A DNA stretch of 6,815 nt. Source: Anaerolineae bacterium (lineage in GTDB: Bacteria; Chloroflexota; Anaerolineae; JAADDB01). The stretch is taken from the NCBI GenBank assembly GCA_015486895.1, contig WFQT01000377.1, forward strand, positions 1 through 6,815, given 5' to 3'. The notes beneath the pieces are model-generated. The model did not search any database. It was not told the DNA's origin and was given only the letters and a program-made list of their open reading frames with translations. Shown piece after piece: positions 1 to 5,166 of the stretch; positions within the stretch are counted from its first letter, which is position 1, and each line of letters opens with the position of its first letter. Position numbers and translations under genes: made by a program.

Positions 1-1530
1 CAGGTACTACGTTTCATCGGTCCCACAGCGGAAATTAGCGGCACCTGGAGCGTGAACGAGCAGCCGGCCGGGATGGCTATGGAGCCAATGACGAACACCA
101 TTTTCATAGCGGCCCACGGCAATAACCACATCATACGGCTGCGCCGGGATCACGGCACCCTGCTGGGAAAGTGGGAGGTAGATCAAGGCCCGTTAGCCGT
201 CGTCGTAGCGCATGAGGGGCAAACTATCTTGACGGCCAACGAAAGCAGCCGGGACATCAGCGTGTTAGAAATGCAAAGTGGCCTGCGCTATGACATCGCG
301 ATGAACTGCACGCCGCAAGCCATAGCGTTCAACCCGACAACGGAGCACCTTTTCGTTGCCTGTGCGGACCGCTTAGTCGTGCAGCCATTGACCTTAAGCG
401 GACACCGGTTCCTGCAACTTCCCCTGGCCGGAGCACCGGCAAATCAGCTCTTGCTGGATGCAACCCACAATTTAATTTACGCCAACGGCCAGGATGGCGT
501 CGTGACCATCATTCAAGACGGCCCGATCCCCACCCTACAGACAAACCATTACCGTAAGCCCTCCATATTGCAGCCCAACGTTTACTTGCCGGTGGTAGCC
601 GAAGCTGCCCCGGAAAACCGCGCCACCAGAAAAGTTCCCGGGATCTACAGCCCACCGCTGATCGCCGTTGACACACAAAGCGGGACCATCTTTAGCGCCG
701 AGCTTGGCAGCGTGCGTGCACTCATACCGGATCGGGCTGGCACTATGACCATCGCGGCCACCTGGCCGCTGAAGGTGAAACCAAAAGCAATCTTGGCAGC
801 CGAGAACCGCCTCTTCGTTTCCAGTTGGGAGGGCAATCAGGTGCAAGTCTTCAACGGCAACGGCCACCCCATAGGCCAGTTGCGTGACATTTGCCGGCCT
901 AGCGGCATGGCCTGGCGGGACAACACCCTTTACGTAGCGGCCACCGGCAGCGGAGAAGTGATTGCCTACGACGCCACGAGCGGGCAGATACGAGAACGAT
1001 ATCAAATAGGCCAAGCACCTTACGTCCTGATAGCCCCGGCCGACAGCAACAACCTATTCGTCTCCCTCCCGGGCGAACGCAGCGTCCTGCTGATGAAAAC
1101 CGGCATCCGGGAGCAAGCACGGCAAAAAATCCGGCTGCGCGGGTTGGGCATTCCGCAAGGGATGGCGTTCGACCGCAAGCGGCAGCGGCTTTACGTCATT
1201 TACGCTTTAAGCCCAAAGTTACACAATATCGCCATCATAGACACGCAGAGCGGTTCGGTAGTAGGAGAGATCACCAGCAAGTTAGACCAGCCTTTCACCG
1301 TAGCTTACGCATTAGCCGTTGAGCCCGCCAGCGGGCACCTCTACGTAGCCGATGCGCCGGGTGTTTACGAAATCAACCCCGCTAACGGCGAAACCATACG
1401 ACTACTGCCGGGCCGGGCCGCCACTACACCTTTCGGCTTGGCGTGGGATGCCGGCCGGAACATGCTCTACATTGCCCCCACCCTGCCGAGCCGGAAACAG
1501 GTGCTGACTTTCAATGTGAAACAACCATAG
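1..1530 (+). CDS. YVTN/NHL-type beta-propeller repeat protein (5' partial)
   Basis: The frame is open from base 1 with no stop before the GTG at 52, so the true start probably lies left of the window; the visible part encodes about 509 residues and ends at TAG 1528-1530. The protein is built of roughly ten repeats of about 40-45 residues. Each has a pattern such as 'GMAMEPMTNTIFIAAH', 'QAIAFNPTTEHLFVAC', 'SGMAWRDNTLYVAATG', 'QGMAFDRKRQRLYVIY' or 'FGLAWDAGRNMLYIAP', typical of YVTN/NHL/SMP-30-like propeller blades. No catalytic residues are recognisable; such proteins usually bind ligands or form extracellular scaffolds. A linker between blades (about residues 160-203 counted from the GTG) is rich in Pro and polar residues and carries YLPVV (nt 583-597), resembling a motif I associate with exported Chloroflexota proteins. 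No signal peptide can be judged because the N-terminus is missing. The fold is fairly sure; the function is unknown. Confidence 0.8.
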   Translation, partial: QVLRFIGPTAEISGTWSVNEQPAGMAMEPMTNTIFIAAHGNNHIIRLRRDHGTLLGKWEVDQGPLAVVVAHEGQTILTANESSRDISVLEMQSGLRYDIAMNCTPQAIAFNPTTEHLFVACADRLVVQPLTLSGHRFLQLPLAGAPANQLLLDATHNLIYANGQDGVVTIIQDGPIPTLQTNHYRKPSILQPNVYLPVVAEAAPENRATRKVPGIYSPPLIAVDTQSGTIFSAELGSVRALIPDRAGTMTIAATWPLKVKPKAILAAENRLFVSSWEGNQVQVFNGNGHPIGQLRDICRPSGMAWRDNTLYVAATGSGEVIAYDATSGQIRERYQIGQAPYVLIAPADSNNLFVSLPGERSVLLMKTGIREQARQKIRLRGLGIPQGMAFDRKRQRLYVIYALSPKLHNIAIIDTQSGSVVGEITSKLDQPFTVAYALAVEPASGHLYVADAPGVYEINPANGETIRLLPGRAATTPFGLAWDAGRNMLYIAPTLPSRKQVLTFNVKQP

Positions 1531-1536
1531 AGAGAC

Positions 1537-1634
1537 GGCAGGTAGGCTGCTCTGTCAGGCTGGGGAGAGATTATGCAAACAGGTGCAAATCACGTCCTCG
1601 ATGGAGCCTAGGGCTACGTCGCAGCCAACCTGCC
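1537..1634. repeat. 98-base imperfect palindrome with 14-nt arms
   Basis: GGCAGGTAGGCTGC (1537-1550) is the reverse complement of GCAGCCAACCTGCC (1621-1634) except for one base. Inside, AGGCT 1557-1561 can pair with AGCCT 1605-1609. It begins 6 nt after the stop codon of the propeller gene. There is no T-run after the 3' arm, so it is not a classical intrinsic terminator. It could be a small non-autonomous element or a structured 3' UTR that protects or ends the transcript. The identity is unknown. Confidence 0.5.
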
Positions 1635-1683
1635 CTACGGACTGTACCTTTCTGTGGCTGTTTTCGAAGCAGCCTGTTAGCTA

Positions 1684-1757
1684 ATCAGCGGCAATCTGCG
1701 TGCATCAGCGTTTATCAGCGCGCATCAGCGCTGATCAGCGTTCTATTTTCAAGGGAG
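1684..1757 (+). repeat. 10-nt-period ATCAGCG array, copy A
   Basis: Six units of ATCAGCG (one is ATCTGCG) start at 1684, 1694, 1704, 1714, 1724 and 1734, spaced exactly 10 nt apart with a variable 3-nt spacer. The array ends in TTCTATTTTC (1741-1750) followed by purine-rich AAGGGAG. The same unit and the same TTCTATTT flank recur at 1800-1843 and 6646-6692. Units are too short and too regular for a CRISPR. The 10-nt period is close to one DNA helical turn, so the units lie on one face of the helix. Function is unknown; I read it as a dispersed intergenic repeat family. Confidence 0.8.
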
Positions 1758-1799
1758 TTATCATGAGCCTACGGCACACCACAGCGGATGAAAATTTAG

Positions 1800-1843
1800 A
1801 TCAGCGCGCATCAGCGTTGATCAGCGTTCTATTTTCAGAGGAG
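1800..1843 (+). repeat. 10-nt-period ATCAGCG array, copy B (duplicate of A)
   Basis: Three ATCAGCG units start at 1800, 1810 and 1820, followed by TTCTATTTTC (1827-1836) and AGAGGAG. Bases 1800-1843 match 1714-1757 at 41 of 44 positions, an offset of 86 bases, so this is an imperfect duplication of the end of copy A including its 3' flank. Similarity continues weakly beyond it (TTATC then a TG-AG core in both copies). Confidence 0.8.
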
Positions 1844-1882
1844 GGATTTATCCGTGAGGACACCCCCCTAAAACCCCCATAA

Positions 1883-2110
1883 ATGGTCGGCGACATCGCA
1901 GTCGGTTTCCGCATTACACGGTCGAGTTACCGCTTAACAATAATGCTTTACGTATTTTATGTTTTTACTACCTTTGCGGCCGGACAGAGCGCACCTTCGA
2001 ACAGGCAGACGAGCCCCTTTGCCGGATAAGGTCGAGCTTTGACGCTTCGTAAAAGGCGGACGTACACGTTCGTGTAATTAGTCCAATTCATGGTTGCATT
2101 TTCAAAGGAG
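1883..2110. other. Non-coding stretch between repeats and structured leader
   Basis: No convincing gene is seen. It holds a 48-codon open frame (1883-2029) without a Shine-Dalgarno site, an AT-rich patch (1934-1970), and a perfect 14-bp palindrome TACACG-TT-CGTGTA (2063-2076). A related heptamer GGTCGAG occurs at 1920 and 2030. TTAACA (1934-1939) resembles a -35 box, but no good -10 lies at the right distance. TTGACG at 2039-2044 is another -35-like string with only a weak -10 candidate over the palindrome. The promoter for the downstream leader and regulator is probably in this stretch, but I cannot place it. Confidence 0.4.
2063..2076. promoter_or_regulatory. 14-bp palindrome, possible operator
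   Basis: TACACG (2063-2068) and CGTGTA (2071-2076) are perfect inverted arms around TT. It lies about 35 bases before the structured leader and 19 bases after a -35-like TTGACG (2039-2044), so a protein bound here would sit over a putative core promoter. The partner protein is unknown; autoregulation by the SorC-type regulator is one possibility. Confidence 0.3.
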
Positions 2111-2337
2111 AGTGTCCCCCAGGATTAGAGGGCTGAGAGAGTTTCTATTGCCTACTCTGGCGTGAACACTACAATTGGCGGAGTAACGCCGGTTGAACCC
2201 GGTCAGTGGTAGCTAAACAAAGCCCTATGAGCAAGGCTTTGCTTAGTAAGCCGAGGGTTCCAGCTCCGCCAATATGGCATATTCCACTTTGTGAGCATCC
2301 AGTCCGACCACAGGTAAGCAGTTACAGTGGAGGGAAC
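2111..2337 (+). promoter_or_regulatory. Structured RNA leader / candidate translational riboswitch
   Basis: Several helices can be read directly. The 5' domain has AGTGT 2111-2115 with ACACT 2166-2170 and, nested, CCAG 2119-2122 with CTGG 2157-2160. The main domain is closed by a perfect 10-bp helix, ATTGGCGGAG 2174-2183 with CTCCGCCAAT 2264-2273. Inside it are a small CCGG hairpin (2189-2192/2199-2202), a long hairpin (2212-2224/2235-2247; 11 Watson-Crick pairs, one G-U, one mismatch, 10-nt loop), and GAACCC 2195-2200, which can pair with GGGTTC 2255-2260 (a pseudoknot if only GAAC/GTTC is used). An alternative helix pairs 2257-2261 with 2333-2337 and 2264-2269 with 2327-2332, covering the regulator's GGAGGG ribosome site. 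The closing helix and the sequestering helix cannot coexist, which is the logic of a translational switch. There is no U-run, so transcription termination is unlikely. The class and ligand are not recognised. Confidence 0.55.
2271..2283. promoter_or_regulatory. 13-bp palindrome AATATG-G-CATATT, possible operator
   Basis: Six-base perfect arms flank a central G, 57 bases upstream of the regulator start and overlapping the last three bases of the leader's closing helix. SorC-type regulators commonly bind inverted repeats near their own promoters, so an autoregulatory operator is possible. The palindrome could also act only as RNA, extending the leader structure. Confidence 0.3.
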
Positions 2338-2339
2338 AC

Positions 2340-3305
2340 ATGCCAACTACAAATCCTCATTTATTAAAATTAGCCAGGGTGGCGCGACTATATTACGAAA
2401 AGAACCTCACCCAGGCCGAGATTGCCAAACACGTAGGCGTGTCGCGCTCTCAAGTATCCCGCTGGCTTTCAGAAGCACGAGAATTGGACATGGTGGAAAT
2501 CCGCATCCGCGGTTTATGGAACGAGGTTGCCAAACTCCAGTGCGAGATCGAGGAGCGTTTCAACATCAAAGAAGCACTGATTATGGCTACCGGCGAGCGG
2601 GGATATGCCCAAGCTATCCAGGGCCTTGGCGTCTTGGCGGCCAATCGTTTGGCCGAGCTCTTAGAAGGAGAAATGATCCTTGGGATCGCCTGGAGCACAG
2701 GGGTATACCAAGTGGTTAGCACCCTACGCTCGGCCAGGCAAAAAGGCGTGACGGTAGTCCAGCTTGTTGGTACGGCTGGGTCTATTAATCCTTTGCTAGA
2801 TGGCCCGGACTTAGCCAGATGGTTGGCACAGACCCTCTGCGGCAAGTACCGCTATCTGCCTGCACCCCTGTTTGCCAGCGACCGGGAGACAAAAGAGGCT
2901 ATCGGGCGGCAACCCATTGTTCGGGATGTGATAGAGATGGCCGAGCATGCCGACATGGCATTGGTAGGCATTGGTGCGGTCACCCCCCCACAACTTTCAA
3001 GCTTGTTCAACGCCAAGCATCTCACCGAGGAAAATCTGCGGAAGATCGAGGCTAAGGGGGGCGTTGGCGACATTTGCGGTTACTTTTATAATATCAACGG
3101 CCAGTTATTAGATCTAGAACTGCACCACAGACTTATTGGGGTTTCCTGGGAAGGTCTACACCACATCCCCTTGGTAATGGGGGTTGCCGGCGGCCGTGAA
3201 AAAGCCTCTGCAATTCTGGGTGCATTGCGCAGTGGCATTATCGACTATCTGGTCACCGACAGCGAAGCGGCTTCATTAGTGCTGGAGATGGCCGAGACTA
3301 ACTAA
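2340..3305 (+). CDS. SorC/DeoR-family sugar-responsive transcriptional regulator
   Basis: A 321-residue protein of the usual length for the SorC family. Residues about 8-50 form a helix-turn-helix DNA-binding domain ('LTQAEIAKHVGVSRSQVSRW', recognition helix about 34-47). Residues about 60-321 match the sugar-phosphate-binding effector domain, with the conserved patches 'LGIAWSTGV' (114-122), 'LVGIGAV' (208-214), 'GDICGYFYNINGQ' (243-255) and 'GGREKASAILGALRSGIIDY' (284-303). The ATG at 2340 has GGAGGG at 2329-2334, 5 nt upstream. That ribosome site can be masked by the upstream leader RNA, so translation is probably controlled. ptsI begins 20 nt after the stop, so the two are probably co-transcribed and the regulator may respond to a phosphorylated sugar linked to that pathway. 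By family, such proteins are cytoplasmic oligomers whose DNA binding is released or altered by a phosphorylated sugar. The actual effector and targets cannot be read from the sequence. Confidence 0.92.
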   Translation: MPTTNPHLLKLARVARLYYEKNLTQAEIAKHVGVSRSQVSRWLSEARELDMVEIRIRGLWNEVAKLQCEIEERFNIKEALIMATGERGYAQAIQGLGVLAANRLAELLEGEMILGIAWSTGVYQVVSTLRSARQKGVTVVQLVGTAGSINPLLDGPDLARWLAQTLCGKYRYLPAPLFASDRETKEAIGRQPIVRDVIEMAEHADMALVGIGAVTPPQLSSLFNAKHLTEENLRKIEAKGGVGDICGYFYNINGQLLDLELHHRLIGVSWEGLHHIPLVMGVAGGREKASAILGALRSGIIDYLVTDSEAASLVLEMAETN

Positions 3306-3325
3306 AGGAAATTCGTGAGGCATCT

Positions 3326-5044
3326 ATGGCAGAAAAAAAGTCAAGAGGAATTCCTACATCGCCGGGAGTTGCAATAGCTCCGGCATTCTTGTTTGTGGCA
3401 GAAGAATCTTCCATTGAAGCCGTGCCCAAGGGCACCCCAGATGCTGAATGGAAGCGGTTACAGCAGGCCTTAGGCAGTGCACGCAAGGAAATAGGCCTTC
3501 TCTACGAGAGGGCCTTGGAGAGGCTTGGTGAGGAGCAAGCATCAATTTTCAAAGCTCACCAAATGTTCCTTGCAGATCCCACATTGCTTAACCAGGTTGA
3601 ATCCGCTATTCGGGAAGGCCGAAGCGCTGCAGAGGCGTGGAAGGAGACAATCGAGGAACAGGCAGCAATGCTGGAATCCCTCAACGACCCTGTTTTCAGC
3701 GCCCGGGCGGTAGACCTGAGAGATGTGGGGGACAGAGTTTTGCGGATTATTGGCGGCCAGAAGACAACCGCCGATCTGCCCGGAGAGCCTTCGATCATTG
3801 TTGCCCAAGAGCTTACGCCCTCCCAGACTATCCTGCTGCCCAAGGATTTGGTCCGGGGGTTCTGCACGGTGCAGGGGAGCCGCACTTCCCACGTAGCAAT
3901 TTTAGCCCGGGGCCTGGGATTGCCGGCGGTCGTAGGAGTTCCTGAGGAATTCCTGCAGGCGGCAAAGACTGGCGAAACCATGATTCTGGACGGAGAGGAT
4001 GGCATGGTCATCCTTTCTCCGTCGCAAGAAACCGTGGCTAACTACCTTTCCAGAGCGAACGCACTGGAGAAAAAATGGCAGGAGGCGAGGCTTTCCGGCG
4101 GCAAGCCGGCCGTGACACCGGATAGTCGCCGTATCGAGATTGGAGCTAACCTGGGTGGCGGCGGTCGTGAGGAAGCATTGCAGGCACTAGAGCTTGGGGC
4201 TGAAGGAATAGGCCTGCTGCGCACCGAGTTCCTTTACATGGAACGCTATACTCCCCCAGATGAGGAAGAACAGATTGCTGCTTACGCTCCTTACATCGAG
4301 GCAATGGCCGGCCGGCCGATCATTTTCCGCACCGCCGATATCGGCGGGGATAAGGCCTTGCCGTATCTACATCTCGCGGCGGAAGCCAATCCGTTCCTGG
4401 GCAAGCGTGGGCTTCGCCTTTCTCTGGCCAACCAGGATTTGTTCCACACTCAGTTGCGGGCCATCCTCAGGGCCGGGGCCAACGCTGCTGGTATCAAGAT
4501 TATGTTTCCAATGGTTGCTTCGATAGATGAAGTGCAAGCTGCAAAAGCACACCTGGAGGCAGTCCGGCGGTCCCTAGAGGACGATGGCCTGCCTTATGCG
4601 AAGAACGTGGAAGCCGGCATTATGGTTGAAATCCCATCGGCGGCAATCCTGGCCGATGTGCTGGCGCCGGAGGTGGATTTCTTCAGCATAGGTACCAATG
4701 ACCTTTCCCAGTACACCATGGCCGCCGATCGGACGCACCCAGACGTCGGTAAAATGGCGGATGCCTTCCACCCGGCAGTGCTGCGCCTTATCAAGCAAGT
4801 CGTTGAGGCAGCCCACAAGGCGGGGGTATGGGTTGGCATTTGCGGCGAACTGGCCGGAGATTCGTTGGCGACCCCGGTCCTCCTGGGGTTAGGTGTGGAT
4901 GAGCTCAGCATGGCACCGCAGTCGATCCCCAACGTGAAAGCGAAAGTCCGAGCTTGGAACTACAGCGATGCTCAGACACTGGCGGATAAAGTCCTGGCCT
5001 TGGACCGGCCAGAGACGGTTCGGAATAAAATAAAAGAAGCCTGA
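3326..5044 (+). CDS. ptsI: PTS enzyme I (PEP-protein phosphotransferase)
   Basis: A 572-residue protein, the normal full length for enzyme I, which takes phosphate from phosphoenolpyruvate and passes it via a histidine to HPr in the cytoplasm. Domain order is standard: N-terminal 'GIPTSPGVAIAPAF' (8-21), HPr-binding helices (about 35-145), phospho-histidine swivel domain with H189 in 'GSRTSHVAILARG' (same number as E. coli), linker, then a PEP-binding TIM barrel. Barrel residues seen are R299 (GIGLLRTEFLY), R335 (FRTADIGGDK), E435 (MVEIPSA), N458/D459 (GTNDLSQYTMAADR), R469 and C506 (GICGELAGD), so all key residues are intact. The start ATG is preceded by GTGAGG (3315-3320), 5 nt away. It follows the SorC-type regulator after 20 nt. 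No HPr, EIIA or sugar permease gene is in the window, so its phosphate acceptor lies elsewhere; a DhaM-type dihydroxyacetone kinase partner is one possibility by analogy. PEP synthase and PPDK are excluded by length and by the absence of an ATP-grasp domain. Confidence 0.95.
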   Translation: MAEKKSRGIPTSPGVAIAPAFLFVAEESSIEAVPKGTPDAEWKRLQQALGSARKEIGLLYERALERLGEEQASIFKAHQMFLADPTLLNQVESAIREGRSAAEAWKETIEEQAAMLESLNDPVFSARAVDLRDVGDRVLRIIGGQKTTADLPGEPSIIVAQELTPSQTILLPKDLVRGFCTVQGSRTSHVAILARGLGLPAVVGVPEEFLQAAKTGETMILDGEDGMVILSPSQETVANYLSRANALEKKWQEARLSGGKPAVTPDSRRIEIGANLGGGGREEALQALELGAEGIGLLRTEFLYMERYTPPDEEEQIAAYAPYIEAMAGRPIIFRTADIGGDKALPYLHLAAEANPFLGKRGLRLSLANQDLFHTQLRAILRAGANAAGIKIMFPMVASIDEVQAAKAHLEAVRRSLEDDGLPYAKNVEAGIMVEIPSAAILADVLAPEVDFFSIGTNDLSQYTMAADRTHPDVGKMADAFHPAVLRLIKQVVEAAHKAGVWVGICGELAGDSLATPVLLGLGVDELSMAPQSIPNVKAKVRAWNYSDAQTLADKVLALDRPETVRNKIKEA

Positions 5045-5078
5045 GCAAACATGAAGTGTGGTAACAAAATCCGTGCTT

Positions 5079-5095
5079 AATCCATGCAATCCATG
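5079..5095. repeat. AATCCATG direct repeat / CCATG hairpin
   Basis: AATCCATG occurs twice, at 5079-5086 and 5088-5095, and CCATG 5082-5086 can pair with CATGG 5092-5096 across a 5-nt loop. It lies 34 bases after the ptsI stop. It is too weak for a terminator (no T-run) and might be a binding site upstream of the promoter candidate at 5116-5144. Confidence 0.3.
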
Positions 5096-5115
5096 GTCAA
5101 AAACGGTATTACTCG

Positions 5116-5144
5116 TTGTCAGTGACTGACCCTTATGGTAAGCT
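5116..5144 (+). promoter_or_regulatory. Candidate promoter with overlapping palindromic operator
   Basis: TTGTCA (5116-5121) matches the -35 consensus at 5 of 6 bases. After 17 bp comes TAAGCT (5139-5144), a weak -10 hexamer strengthened by the extended -10 TG at 5136-5137. The perfect 13-bp palindrome GTCAGT-G-ACTGAC (5118-5130) overlaps the -35 box and spacer, the classical place for a repressor. Transcription would start near 5151, leaving a short leader with the ribosome site for the aminotransferase at 5167. The core promoter is modest; the palindrome is the firmer observation. Confidence 0.4.
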
Positions 5145-5166
5145 TGAAGAAAAGGGGTGAAGGACT

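Noticed and set aside
535..1014. 159-codon - strand open frame inside the propeller gene
   Set aside because: The antisense frame shadows a clear repeat protein; the composition is unstructured and there is no upstream ribosome site of note.
1537..1634. Cobalamin riboswitch, from AGGTGCAAATC and ACCTGCC
   Set aside because: The core GCCACTG/CAACTGT box and the usual spacing are missing, and no gene follows for 700 bases.
1443..1766. 107-codon + strand open frame
   Set aside because: It overlaps the propeller gene's 3' end out of frame, then runs through the palindrome and repeat array, with no ribosome site or recognisable domain.
1684..1840. CRISPR array
   Set aside because: Units are 7 nt with 3-nt spacers; CRISPR repeats are over 20 nt with unique spacers of similar length. 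No cas genes are present.
1934..1962. Promoter from TTAACA and the AT-rich TATTTTATG
   Set aside because: The best -10-like hexamers are 13-15 bp from the -35 or match poorly; too uncertain to list as a promoter.
2131..2210. TPP riboswitch, from GGCTGAGA
   Set aside because: The second conserved half (ACCTGATCTGG... and the following CAGCG.AGGGA) is absent.
2177..2270. tRNA gene: 7-bp GGCGGAG/CTCCGCC stem, 'TCAGTGGTAG' D-loop-like and 'GGGTTC' T-arm-like strings
   Set aside because: The D-arm-like string is 24 nt from the acceptor strand, no 5-bp T stem with a 7-nt loop fits, no anticodon arm can be placed, and the span is 94 nt. Kept as a structured leader instead.
2174..2273. Twister-like ribozyme, from TAAC after the closing helix, a CCGG hairpin and a loop pairing with a 3' GGG
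   Set aside because: The conserved AAA and GGAGGG strands on the 3' side and the loop core of twister are not present in the right places. Topological similarity alone is not enough.
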